Position numbers and translations under genes: made by a program. The notes under the pieces are model-generated. The model searched no databases. It was not told the DNA's origin and saw only the letters and a list, made by a program, of their open reading frames with translations. Below are positions 45,413-54,283 of a stretch of DNA of 54,283 nucleotides, piece after piece (the stretch's first letter is position 1; the number at the start of each line of letters is the position of its first letter). The stretch covers positions 1 through 54,283 of the forward strand of contig MGUD01000019.1 of NCBI GenBank assembly GCA_001799795.1, in the 5' to 3' direction. This DNA comes from Elusimicrobia bacterium GWC2_61_19. Its GTDB lineage: Bacteria; Elusimicrobiota; Elusimicrobia; Elusimicrobiales; UBA9959.

Positions 45413-46384
45413 ATGCCAAGGCAAGCGAGAATAGATGTTCCGGGCCGGATGTATCACGTAATGTCGCGCGGTATTGAGCGGCGCGCAATATTTCTTGACG
45501 AACAGGATTATGCCGATTTCCGGGAGCGTATCACCGTATGGCTGAATAAATCCGGCGGAAAATGCCTGGCTTGGTGCCTGATGCCGAATCATTTTCATCT
45601 CTTGGTGTTAAGGGGCGCGCGCCCGCTTTCCGAAATGATGCACCACGCGATGACCGGCTACGCGGTCAATTTCAACTTGAGGCACCGCCGCGCCGGGCAC
45701 CTGTTCCAAAATAGATATAAGTCTATAATCTGCGACTTGGAGGAATATCTTTTGGAGTTGGTCCCCTACATACATCTTAATCCCCTGCGTGCCAAACTTG
45801 TCAAAGATCTGGCTGACCTTAAAAATTATAAATGGTGCGGGCATTCCGCCGTGGTCTCTGGCTTCCCGGACGGGATATTAGACCGAAGAGAACTCCTGGG
45901 CCACTTCGGGGAAGCGGAAGCGCGTGCGCTTGATAAATACAACGAGGTAATGGCGGAGAAGGCCGCTGAAACTGCGCGGGATCTTTCCGGGGGTGGGCTG
46001 GCGCGCAGTTTTGGTGGGGTAAGCACCGCCATAGGATCATTCCCGGCGGATGAAAAAGTGTTTTCCGATCTGCGGGTTCTCGGTGGAAGCGGTTTTGTGG
46101 AGGCTGTGTTGAAAGCCGCCGGAGAAGTTATGGAGATAGGGGAGAAAAACCGCGCCGAAATCATGGGGGAAGTCGAAAATATGACAGGGATAGCAAGGGC
46201 TGATATTCTCAGGCGTAGCCGTGAAAGAGGGCCTGCGGGTGCCCGCGCTGTGTACTGCTATCGGTGTAAAGAGGAGGCCGGGGCTTCTGGCAGTGAATTG
46301 AAGAGGGAGCTGAAAATTAGTCAGGGCGCGGTTTCAAAACTGGTGGCAAAAGGAAGAACCCTGATGGAAGGATATGAAAATTAG
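45413..46384 (+). mobile_element. REP-associated tyrosine transposase (RAYT, Y1/HUH) with C-terminal HTH
   Basis: PRQARIDVPGRMYHVMSRGIERRAIF; CLMPNHFHLLV; HLFQNRYKSIICD; YIHLNPLRAKLV; C-terminal KISQGAVSKLVAKGRTL. Confidence 0.9.
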
Positions 46385-46405
46385 GAAACAATTCATCAGC
46401 GTCCC

Positions 46406-47608
46406 CTAGATCTTAACGATGCGCGTGCCGGCGATGATGTCGTGCCAGGTGCGCTTGTCCTTTTCCCAGAGGGCCCAGGCGTAGCCCAGCCCGGCCGCCC
46501 CGAACGAAACCAGCGAGAAGAAAGAGCGCAGGAAGGCCTTGTCGGCCGGGACAGGCATCCCGGCGGCGTCTTCTACCGCCTTGAGCTTCAGTACCATCAT
46601 GCCGGGGGTGGCTCCGAAGCGCCAGATCATTATGGCGCAATAGAGCGCCCAGATGAACATCTTCAGCGGTACGCGTTTCTTATCCGTGTCGCCGGTGGCA
46701 AAGCCGACCGAGGTCCGCTTTGAATATTTACCGTCCGGCCGGCCGGGCTCGTTCACTTTGACGCCGTTCTTGTCTATGGAGACCACTTCCCCGTTGTCGC
46801 CCTTTATGGTTATGGAGCCGGATTTTATATCCACCTTGCCCGCGGGGATGTTCCTGACTTCAGGCTTATCGGACGCTTCCAGCTTGGTTTCTACCTTAGC
46901 GTTGGGGCCGCAGGCCTGCAGCCCGAGGATGTTCATCGCTATCGCGAAAATGCAGATATCCACCAGCAGCGAGGTGAAGCGGCGCCAGAACCCGGCGCGC
47001 GTTCGGCCCGGCAGCGTTTGTCCGGCGGCGGGCGCCGCCGCGGTCTGCTCTGCGGCCACGGCGGCAACGCCCGCGGGCTGGGCGCCTACGGGGGTTTCGC
47101 GCAGCACGCGGAAGACCTTGATCTTTTCGGGGATGCCTTTGAACTGGCGGTAGCCGATCTCGCTGGACGGCACCTCTTTCTTGTTCATCGCCAGGTAGAC
47201 CGATTCGGTAAAGAAGACCTCGCCCGGTTCGGCGATGCTCTCCAGGCGGGAGGTTATATTGACGGCGTCGCCGTAGATGTCGCCGTCGTCGTGGATGGCG
47301 ACCTCGCCGGCGTTGATAGCGATGCGGATCTCGATCTTTTCGTCCTGGGGCTTGTCGGCGTTATGGCTTCTCAGGACGGTCTGGACCTCCACGCCGCAGA
47401 GCACGGCGTCGGTGGGGCTGTTGAAGGCCACCAGGAAGGCGTCGCCAATGGTCTTAACGAGGCGGCCGTGGAATTTTTCAATTACGGGCAGCACCAGTTC
47501 GCGGTGCTTGGTCAGCAGCTCCTGGGTTTCGGCCCGCGAGAAGCTGGCGGTCTTCGACGTGAAGCCCTTTATGTCCGTGAGCATTATTGTGATGTGTCTG
47601 GTTTCCAT
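46406..47608 (-). CDS. Class III nucleotide cyclase domain fused to RDD membrane domain
   Basis: MLTDIKGFTSKTASFS...LVKTIGDAFLVAFNSPTDAVLCG...IAINAGEVAIHDDGDIYGDAVNITSRLE; C-terminal RRFTSLLVDICIFAI...GATPGMMVLKLKAVE. Confidence 0.88.
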   Translation of the reverse strand: METRHITIMLTDIKGFTSKTASFSRAETQELLTKHRELVLPVIEKFHGRLVKTIGDAFLVAFNSPTDAVLCGVEVQTVLRSHNADKPQDEKIEIRIAINAGEVAIHDDGDIYGDAVNITSRLESIAEPGEVFFTESVYLAMNKKEVPSSEIGYRQFKGIPEKIKVFRVLRETPVGAQPAGVAAVAAEQTAAAPAAGQTLPGRTRAGFWRRFTSLLVDICIFAIAMNILGLQACGPNAKVETKLEASDKPEVRNIPAGKVDIKSGSITIKGDNGEVVSIDKNGVKVNEPGRPDGKYSKRTSVGFATGDTDKKRVPLKMFIWALYCAIMIWRFGATPGMMVLKLKAVEDAAGMPVPADKAFLRSFFSLVSFGAAGLGYAWALWEKDKRTWHDIIAGTRIVKI

Positions 47609-47638
47609 GTTCCTGGATCCTTTAGCGGTCCGTTCTCT

Positions 47639-48394
47639 CTACGCCGGGTTGGGTATATCTATGAATTCGGTTTTAACTTTGAATTTCTTCTCAAGGAGGC
47701 CGGCCAGGGCCAGTACGCCCGGTTTCTCCGTGTTGTAATGCCCGGCGGCTATGAAGTTGGCGCGGCTTTCGCGGGCGTACTCCTGCGCGGGTTCGGAGAC
47801 CTCGCCGGTGATATAGAGGTCCAGGCCGGCGGCCACCGCCTGGTCGAACATGCGCGCCGCGCCGCCGCTGACCACGCCGGCTGTCCTGATCTTTTCCTTG
47901 CCGAAGCGGAAGCAGAGCGGTTCGGCGTCCAGCTTTATCGCCAGCGCCGCGGCGATATCGCCGATCGTCAGCGCCTTGGGGAAGGTGCCGGAGAAGCCTA
48001 TGGTTTCTCCGTCGTAAGTGCCGAAGGGCTTAAGGTTCTTCGCTCCCAGCATCCCGAGGAGCCGGGCGTTGTTGCCGCAGACCGGGTGCTTGTCCAGGGG
48101 CAGGTGCCAGGCGCAGAGCGAGAGGCCGCCCTTCATCAGGGCTTCCAGTTTGCGTTTGAAGGGGCCCGTGAAGGGCTGGGACCGGCCCCAGAGCAGGCCG
48201 TGGTGGACTATGAGCATGTCGGCGCCGCAGGCTGCGGCGCGTTTAATGCACTCCAGTGAGGCGGAGACCCCGAAGGTGATCTTTTTTACTTCGGCGGCCC
48301 CTTCGTACTGCAGACCGTTCTGAGAGGAGTCTTTTGTCCTGTCAGATCCCAGATATGAATTGATGAAAGCGACCAGCTTATCTCTGTCCGCCAT
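47639..48394 (-). CDS. Nif3-like dinuclear metal center protein
   Basis: KDSSQNGLQYEG; ADMLIVHHGLLWG; FIAAGHYNTEKPGV. Confidence 0.9.
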   Translation of the reverse strand: MADRDKLVAFINSYLGSDRTKDSSQNGLQYEGAAEVKKITFGVSASLECIKRAAACGADMLIVHHGLLWGRSQPFTGPFKRKLEALMKGGLSLCAWHLPLDKHPVCGNNARLLGMLGAKNLKPFGTYDGETIGFSGTFPKALTIGDIAAALAIKLDAEPLCFRFGKEKIRTAGVVSGGAARMFDQAVAAGLDLYITGEVSEPAQEYARESRANFIAAGHYNTEKPGVLALAGLLEKKFKVKTEFIDIPNPA

Positions 48395-48414
48395 AGTGCC
48401 CCCTGTCGCCGCGA

Positions 48415-50094
48415 TTATTTTCTGCCCGGCCGCACGGCGTAGATATAGCCGTTGGAAATGTCGGCCGCGATGTAGTCGGTGATGGTGAAAGTCTTCGCGT
48501 CCTGCGGCGCCAGCAGCAGCGCCGCGTAACCCCACAGGAGCGGGTTGCCTTTCAGGACCGTCCGCGGTACGGTTACGGTGATGGCGCCGCCCTCGGTCCT
48601 GGGTTTGAAAGTGCCGGCAGGCAGTGGGCCTTTGGCCGTAACGTTATAAAGGACGGCCCGTTCCGGGGTTATCTCGAGGGCGTATTCCCAGGCGTTGTCC
48701 GGGAAAAGCCGCAGGGGCCTGCCCTCCAGCGGGCGCGACATGCCGGCGCGCGGACGGTGATTGATGTCGATATAAAGGTCCAGCCTTATGTGGCCGAAGC
48801 CCGACGGATTGCGGCCGAGGTTCTCCAGTTCGGCGGGGGAGAAGCTGAAAGCTATATTTTCCGGGTCGGCCGCCACCCGCATGGAGGCGAGCTTCCAGAT
48901 CTTGTACGGGTCGGCGTTCTTCGACAGCCGTATCGCCGCGGACGGCACTTCCGGTTTGCGCGTGACGTTGGTTATTTTGAAACCGCCGTCGCCGACGGTG
49001 ACCGCCAGTTTGTCCGTGGTTTCGGCCACGGCGGCCGCTTCGGCCAGGCTCGAGAAGATCCAGGGCGGCGGGGTCTTCTGCATCAGCCGGTAGGCGTTGC
49101 CGAGCGAATTCTGTATTTCTATCTCGGTTTCACCGGCCTGGTCGGCGCCGGCGGCGCCCAGGCCTTTCAGCTTGCCGCCCTCTTCGGCGGAGAAGTATTC
49201 TTCAAAGGCGGCGGCGGCGGGCTTGTAATTGCCCTGGAAAGAGTTCAGGTGCAGCATCAGGTCCGCCCTGGTCTTGGTAAAGGCCGCCAGCGCGCCGGCC
49301 TGCGCCGGTGCGGACGCCCAGGCCGTATAGTCGCCGCTCCAGGGCGCCGCCAGGGCGGAGATCTCGGCGGGGGCCGCCTGCGTGGAGAAGACCAGCTTCA
49401 GGGCCTCGGACACCGTGAGCCTTTTTTGCGGGGCGGCGGCGGCCAGTTCCGCCGCCAGCGCGGCGCGCAGCGCGGCGGGGTCCTCTTCGGCGGTCTCGTC
49501 GAAGACCGTAAAGACCGGGCCCTGCCCCGCGGGCGCGGCCGTGGAGAACCTGACAAAAGGTACGGCGTAAACCCCGTTCGCTTCAAGGACCGCGGCGGCC
49601 GTGGAGGCCAGCGGGCCGGTGGCCAGCCACTTCAGGCCCATGGCGCGGGCCAGCGGGAAATAGTCGGCGGCCAGGCCCCCCGGCGGGTTAACGAAGCCGG
49701 CCGGGATCTTTTTTGTGCTTTTAAGGGCTTCCTCCCTGGCAAGGCCCAGGCGCAGGGTGAGGAAATAGGGGTCGTTGGTCAGCGTCGCGGTGGAGGGTTT
49801 GCCGGCCCACTTTACGTCTACGGAGGCGGGCGAATAGAGCAGCGGCAGCGGCGGGTCCCCGGCGGGCCGCAGGGCCAGCTCCAGGCGGCCGTCCGCCGCC
49901 AGCTTGGAGACGCGCGCTTCTATATCTTTTGGCAGTTCGGTGAAAGCCGCCGTGAGCCGCAGGTCGGGGTTGTTCTCCAGAAGGATTATTATTTCGGAGG
50001 CCGCCTGCCTGCCGGCGGGTATCCAGAGGATGGCCTGCTGCGCCGACAGATTGACCGAGAGGGCGAGCAGTAACGCGGCTGTGAATTTAAACAT
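48415..50094 (-). CDS. Secreted protein: GH57-like N-terminal region plus glucodextranase-type C-terminal module
   Basis: Signal peptide; C-terminal FGHIRLDLYIDINHRPRAGMSRPLEGR...AWEYALEITPERA resembles the glucodextranase C-terminal module. Confidence 0.55.
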   Translation of the reverse strand: MFKFTAALLLALSVNLSAQQAILWIPAGRQAASEIIILLENNPDLRLTAAFTELPKDIEARVSKLAADGRLELALRPAGDPPLPLLYSPASVDVKWAGKPSTATLTNDPYFLTLRLGLAREEALKSTKKIPAGFVNPPGGLAADYFPLARAMGLKWLATGPLASTAAAVLEANGVYAVPFVRFSTAAPAGQGPVFTVFDETAEEDPAALRAALAAELAAAAPQKRLTVSEALKLVFSTQAAPAEISALAAPWSGDYTAWASAPAQAGALAAFTKTRADLMLHLNSFQGNYKPAAAAFEEYFSAEEGGKLKGLGAAGADQAGETEIEIQNSLGNAYRLMQKTPPPWIFSSLAEAAAVAETTDKLAVTVGDGGFKITNVTRKPEVPSAAIRLSKNADPYKIWKLASMRVAADPENIAFSFSPAELENLGRNPSGFGHIRLDLYIDINHRPRAGMSRPLEGRPLRLFPDNAWEYALEITPERAVLYNVTAKGPLPAGTFKPRTEGGAITVTVPRTVLKGNPLLWGYAALLLAPQDAKTFTITDYIAADISNGYIYAVRPGRK

Positions 50095-50095
50095 G

Positions 50096-50560
50096 TTATT
50101 TCACCGTCAGCAGGGAAACCTTGCGGCCCGCTTCCAGGTCGGTGTCGGGGTTAAGCGGGTCCAGCACATCCTGCCCGTCGATGCGGCAGATGTACCTGTA
50201 TTTTCCCGGCGGCAGCGGTATCATGGCTTCCCAGCGGTTGCCTTCTTTTTTCTTCAGGACCAGCGCTTCGGGGTTCCATTTATTGAAGTCGCCGGCCACT
50301 TTCACTTCTTTGGCGCCGGCCACCTTTACAGAGAATTTAACGAAGCGCAGTTCCGGCTGCGGCATTTCTCCGGGCCGCCCGCCGCGCTGGCGGGTGGGGG
50401 GGAGCACGCCGGAGCGCGTCGGTTTCACCACCGCCACGTTCCAATGGCCCACGAAACCGAAATAGGTCTTAATGGCGTTATTGAACAGCACGCTGGGGAC
50501 GCTTACCAGCGCGAAAGCGACGAAAGCAAGCGCCATGAGGACGGCTTTGCGCTCTATCAC
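50096..50560 (-). CDS. TM-anchored CBM48/AMPK-beta-like glycogen-binding domain protein
   Basis: N-terminal TM; VAGAKEVKVAGDFNKWNPEALVLKKKEGNRWEAMIPLPPGKYRYICRIDGQ. Confidence 0.85.
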   Translation of the reverse strand: MIERKAVLMALAFVAFALVSVPSVLFNNAIKTYFGFVGHWNVAVVKPTRSGVLPPTRQRGGRPGEMPQPELRFVKFSVKVAGAKEVKVAGDFNKWNPEALVLKKKEGNRWEAMIPLPPGKYRYICRIDGQDVLDPLNPDTDLEAGRKVSLLTVK

Positions 50561-51210
50561 CCGGCCTCCTCTTCGTCGAGGCGCGGCCGCACGCGCGGTT
50601 CGGCGCCGAGTTTTTCCGCCAGGGTCTTAAAATTCCCTATGTCCACGCCGTTGCCTTCCACCGCGGTCGCGTAAGCTTCCGGCAGCAGGAGGGAGGCCTC
50701 CCTGATGAATTCTTTTACCTTTTCGAAGCCGGTGGCGGCCCAGGGCGCCATAGGACGCATAAGTTCGGCCCACTGGGCCGGGTCGGAGGTGTTGAGGCTG
50801 ACGTGCACGGAGTCTATAAGACCCTTCATCTCCGGCACCACGTTGCGGCCCCAGACGGCGTTGGCCAGCCCGTTGGTATTCAGGCGCACGCGCATGGAGG
50901 GCGGGATCGGCGCGGCTTTGCCGTGTTTTATCAGGCGCGCCGTCGCCAGCAGCGCCTCCAGCCGCATGGTGGGTTCCCCGTAGCCGCAGAAAACGAATTC
51001 TTCGAAAGGCGCCGCCGTCCATTCCTTCCTGGCCAGGGCGATTATTTCGGCCGGCGAAGGTTCCGTGCCGGCGAGGTTCAGGTTGCTGCCGCGGTAATCC
51101 ATCTTCCACGAGTTCTTTACGCAGAAAACGCAGGCCGTCGGGCAGCGGTTGGTGAGGTTGACGTAGAGCCCGCTTTTGTAGCGGTAAACTATGGTTGGGG
51201 AGGCGTCCAT
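50557..51210 (-). CDS. TatD-linked-type radical SAM protein
   Basis: LYVNLTNRCPTACVFCVKNSWKMDYRGSNLNL; FVFCGYGEPTMRLEALL. Confidence 0.85.
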   Translation of the reverse strand: MDASPTIVYRYKSGLYVNLTNRCPTACVFCVKNSWKMDYRGSNLNLAGTEPSPAEIIALARKEWTAAPFEEFVFCGYGEPTMRLEALLATARLIKHGKAAPIPPSMRVRLNTNGLANAVWGRNVVPEMKGLIDSVHVSLNTSDPAQWAELMRPMAPWAATGFEKVKEFIREASLLLPEAYATAVEGNGVDIGNFKTLAEKLGAEPRVRPRLDEEEAG

Positions 51211-51277
51211 GGAGATAAAGACTGTCCTTTCTGTATCCGACCTCGCAATCGTTCCTTCTTTATTCTATCATTTAGGG

Positions 51278-52390
51278 ATGAAGATTTTGATAGCCCCCAA
51301 CGCTTTCAAGGGCACGCTTACGGCCGCCGGCGCCGCCCTGGCCGCGGCGCGCGGCGCGCGCAAAGCCGCGCCGGGGGCCGGCATAAGGACGCTGCCCATC
51401 GCCGACGGGGGCGACGGCCTGCTGGACGCGCTGCGCCCCGCGCTGGGCGGGACGCTGGTGAGAAGCCGCGTGGAAGGGCCGCTCGGCGCGCGCGTTACGG
51501 CGCGGTGGCTGCTGGCGGGCCGGGTCGCCGTTATAGAGATGGCCGAGGCCTCCGGCCTTAAGCTTTTGCCCGTTTCCCGGCTGCGCCCGCTGGACGCCTC
51601 CACCCGCGGCGTCGGGCAGCTCATAGCTTTAGCCGCGGCGCGCGGCGCCCGTGAAATAATAGTGGGGCTCGGCGGCAGCGCCTCCAACGACGGTGGGGCC
51701 GGCTGCGCGGCGGCTTTCGGGTTTCTGCTTAACGATAAAAAAGGAACGGCCGTCGCCCGCGGGGCCCGCGGCCTGGCCGCCGTCCGTGAAATCCTCCCCG
51801 GCGCCGGGGCGGGCCGCCTTAAGGGGCTGCGGGTGGAGGGACTGGCCGACGTGAAGAATCCCCTGCTGGGGCGCGACGGCTCGGCGCGGGTCTTCGGCCC
51901 GCAGAAAGGCGCCGGTCCGGCCGAGGTCAGGTTCATGGAGGCCGCCCTGCGCAATTACGCCGCGGCGGTAAAGAAGTTCTCGGGCAGGGACGTCGCGCGG
52001 CTCCCGGGCGGGGCCGCGGCGGGCGGGTTAGGGGCCGGGCTGGCGGCTTTTTTCGGCGCCGAACTGCGCGACGGCTCGGCTTTTGTCCTGGAGCGGCTTG
52101 GTTTCGAGCGGGAATTGGCCCGGGCCGACCTGCTTATCACGGGGGAAGGTTGTTTCGACCGGCAGACATTTTACGGCAAGGCGCCCGGAGCGGCCATCGC
52201 CGCCGCCCGCCGGCTGGGCAAGCCGGTTATCGTGGTCTGCGGCCGGTCCCTGCTGAAGGACCAAAGAGCTTTGACCCGTCTGGGGGTGGCGGGTGTGATA
52301 GAGACCGGGGCCGCCCCCTCCCCGGCCGCGGCCGTCAGGCTGGCCGTGGAACGCGCGCTGCCGGCCATTCTCCAGCGGCTGATCATTTGA
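51278..52390 (+). CDS. Glycerate kinase
   Basis: MKILIAPNAFKGTLTAAGAALA; IADGGDGLLDALRPALGG; IVGLGGSASNDGGAGCAAAFG; LITGEGCFDRQTFYGKAPGA. Confidence 0.95.
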   Translation: MKILIAPNAFKGTLTAAGAALAAARGARKAAPGAGIRTLPIADGGDGLLDALRPALGGTLVRSRVEGPLGARVTARWLLAGRVAVIEMAEASGLKLLPVSRLRPLDASTRGVGQLIALAAARGAREIIVGLGGSASNDGGAGCAAAFGFLLNDKKGTAVARGARGLAAVREILPGAGAGRLKGLRVEGLADVKNPLLGRDGSARVFGPQKGAGPAEVRFMEAALRNYAAAVKKFSGRDVARLPGGAAAGGLGAGLAAFFGAELRDGSAFVLERLGFERELARADLLITGEGCFDRQTFYGKAPGAAIAAARRLGKPVIVVCGRSLLKDQRALTRLGVAGVIETGAAPSPAAAVRLAVERALPAILQRLII

Positions 52391-52430
52391 GTTGCCTCTT
52401 TAATTTTAATAATATATATATTCTTGATGG

Positions 52431-52468
52431 AAAGGCGGCGAAAGCCGCCGCCACGGTTTTGGCTTTTT
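52431..52468 (+). promoter_or_regulatory. 5'-leader hairpin upstream of phosphohexomutase gene
   Basis: GGCGGC-GAAA-GCCGCC (GNRA loop) followed by GCCAcggttttGGCTTTTT. Confidence 0.35.
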
Positions 52469-52481
52469 AAGAGAGGTACAA

Positions 52482-53894
52482 ATGAGTTCCCACCAGGCAA
52501 ACCATATTTCGTTCGGCACTGACGGGTTCCGCGGCATTGTCGCCAGGGACTTTACCTATGACGTGGTGAGGAAGACCGCCCAGGGCATGGCCGACTATAT
52601 CGCTTACAAGTACATGCGCACCGAAAAACCCTCCGTGGCCGTCGGCTACGACAGGCGCTTCATGTCGGACCGCTTCGCCCGCACGCTGGCCGACGTCCTG
52701 GCCGCCAACGGCCTGGAAGTCGCGCTCAGCGCCACCCCGCTGCCCACCCCGGCCATAAGCCTGCTCACCACCAAGGGCTACGGCCTGGGCGTCATAATAA
52801 CGGCCAGCCATAACCACCATTATTACAACGGCATTAAAGTGAAACAGAACGGCCGCTCCGCCCCGCCCTCCGTGACCGCGGAGATAGAGAATTACGTGGC
52901 CAAAGCCGTGCCGATGAAGCCGTCCGGCGCCCCGGTGGCCGTGAAGGATTTTCGGCCGGTCTACGCGGAGTACCTCAATTCCAAAGTGCCCGCCGCCAAG
53001 GTGCTGCCCAAGCTGCCCGGCACGGTGGTCATAGACTTCATGCACGGCGTGGGCGCCGAGACCGCCGCCTCCCTGTTCAACGCCAAGAACGTCGTCAGGC
53101 TGCGCGAGCGGCACGACCCGCTTTTCGGCGGGATGGCGCCGGAGCCGGTGGAGAAAAATCTGCAGGAACTGGTGGCCGCGGTGAAGAAGCACAAGGCGCT
53201 CTTCGGCGTGGCGCTGGACGGGGACGCGGACCGCTTCGCCCTGGTGTCCGACAAGGGCCAGTATATGACGCCCTGCCAGACCGCGCCGCTGCTGCTGGAC
53301 TACCTGCTTTCGAAAGGCAAGTACAAGGGCAAGGTGGTCCAGGCGGTGTCCATGGGCTACCTGACCAAGCGCATCGCCCGCGCCGCCGGGCTGCCCTTCG
53401 ACGAGGTCCCCGTGGGCTTCAAATATATAGCGGAAAAAATGCTCTCCGAAGACGTGACTTTCGGCGTGGAGGAGTCCGGCGGGTACGCCTGGAAAGGCAA
53501 CCTCCCCGAGCGCGACGGCGCCCTGACGGCCCTGTTCTTCATGGAGATGGCGGTAAAGACCGGCAAATCCGTCTCCGCCCTTTACGCGGAGATAGAAAAG
53601 AAGCACGGCAAGTCCTGCTTCATCCGCCGCGACTTCGATCTGGAGAAGGCCATCCCCAATAAGCACTCTTTCGCGGTCAAGATAAAGAAAAAACTGCCGA
53701 AAATCCTGCTGGGCCACAAGATAACGGAGACCAACACCATAGACGGCCTCAAGATCATACTGGACAACGACTGGTGGGTGCTGATGCGCCCCTCCGGCAC
53801 CGAACCGCTGCTGCGCACCTACGCGGAAACCGACAGCCAGGAGAACACCAAGAAGTTCCTGGACCTGGCCTTCAAGCTGGTAGAGCACAAGTAG
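52482..53894 (+). CDS. Phosphoglucomutase/phosphomannomutase
   Basis: ISFGTDGFRGIVARDFTYDVV; IITASHNHHYYNGIKVK; ALDGDADRFALV; MRPSGTEPLLRTYAET. Confidence 0.93.
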   Translation: MSSHQANHISFGTDGFRGIVARDFTYDVVRKTAQGMADYIAYKYMRTEKPSVAVGYDRRFMSDRFARTLADVLAANGLEVALSATPLPTPAISLLTTKGYGLGVIITASHNHHYYNGIKVKQNGRSAPPSVTAEIENYVAKAVPMKPSGAPVAVKDFRPVYAEYLNSKVPAAKVLPKLPGTVVIDFMHGVGAETAASLFNAKNVVRLRERHDPLFGGMAPEPVEKNLQELVAAVKKHKALFGVALDGDADRFALVSDKGQYMTPCQTAPLLLDYLLSKGKYKGKVVQAVSMGYLTKRIARAAGLPFDEVPVGFKYIAEKMLSEDVTFGVEESGGYAWKGNLPERDGALTALFFMEMAVKTGKSVSALYAEIEKKHGKSCFIRRDFDLEKAIPNKHSFAVKIKKKLPKILLGHKITETNTIDGLKIILDNDWWVLMRPSGTEPLLRTYAETDSQENTKKFLDLAFKLVEHK

Positions 53895-53903
53895 GGGGCG
53901 CTT

Positions 53904-54034
53904 GGGCGGCAGCCGGGGGGGTGCCCTTGAGCACCCTTTGCGGAAGGGGGCCCCGCCATCAAAGTAAGGCGGGGGGAACCGACGCAAGGGTTCCCTCTTC
54001 CAGGGTGCGCAAGGGCACCCCCCGGCTGCCGCCC
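53904..54034. repeat. 131-bp near-perfect palindromic element with predicted three-way junction
   Basis: Arms 53904-53937 and 54002-54034 complementary except for one extra G and one mismatch; inner hairpins CCCCGCC/GGCGGGG and GGGAACC/GGTTCCC. Confidence 0.7.
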
Positions 54035-54092
54035 GGGCGGGAGATGCGGAGAAATTTGTATAATTTAGTAATAATACAGGGAGGAAGATAAC

Positions 54093-54283
54093 ATGAACTT
54101 CAAAGGCAAAAGATACGTCAGCTCGGAGTCGGTGACCGAAGGGCACCCCGACAAAGTTTGCGACCAGATTTCGGACGCGGTGCTGGACGAGATAATGAAG
54201 AAGGACCCCGCCGGCCGCGTCGCCTGCGAGACCTTCATCACCCGCGGCATGGTGGTCGTGGGCGGCGAGATCACCACCAAGAC
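54093..54283 (+). CDS. metK: S-adenosylmethionine synthetase (N-terminal part; runs off window)
   Basis: [55 protein letters not shown]. Confidence 0.96.
   Translation, partial: MNFKGKRYVSSESVTEGHPDKVCDQISDAVLDEIMKKDPAGRVACETFITRGMVVVGGEITTK

Noticed and set aside
53895-54092. SAM riboswitch upstream of metK
   Set aside because: Position is suggestive, but the sequence is one long GC-rich palindrome; no SAM-I-type conserved core was recognised.
52467-54146. 559-aa minus-strand ORF opposite the PGM gene
   Set aside because: Shadow ORF caused by high GC; low-complexity His/Gly/Arg-rich translation and perfect overlap with a recognised gene.
1-54283. CRISPR arrays
   Set aside because: No regularly spaced repeat series seen; short direct repeats at 16630 and 29089 are two-copy intergenic elements only.

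Overview
A 54 kb window of a GC-rich bacterial chromosome, taxon not determined. It has about 45 credible protein genes, one tRNA-Gly and several structured intergenic elements. Housekeeping blocks: guaA-guaB, rpsF-ssb-rpsR-rplI-dnaB-alr, mlaE/F/D-radA-PIN/TRAM-ispDF-cysS, pyrB, glycerate kinase, phosphoglucomutase, and partial metK at the right edge. The most interesting locus is a compact accessory cassette between tRNA-Gly and pyrB (about 34.4-39.3 kb). It encodes a secreted TPR-like protein, an unannotated 48-aa peptide missing from the ORF track (MSNPMIIETKGSGCAACDDCAMCAACIPGMNIVGLLAGIAGAGTISNF, with a perfect CxxCxxCxxCxxC array), a PqqD-like/radical SAM/SPASM protein, and a three-gene ABC exporter. 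I interpret it as an undescribed thioether-type RiPP (sactipeptide/ranthipeptide-like) system. Other notable observations: two adjacent promoter-terminator units on the minus strand that look like small RNA genes; an AmgK-like kinase fused to a RapZ C-terminal domain in a MurU/YhcH operon; a wHTH-MNT/HEPN pair with an apparently leaderless promoter; a RAYT transposase next to a REP-like palindrome that recurs 45 kb away; a covarying hairpin repeat family; a CBS-less IMP dehydrogenase; and a 131-nt three-way-junction palindrome upstream of metK. All calls come from reading the sequence; no database searches or folding programs were run.
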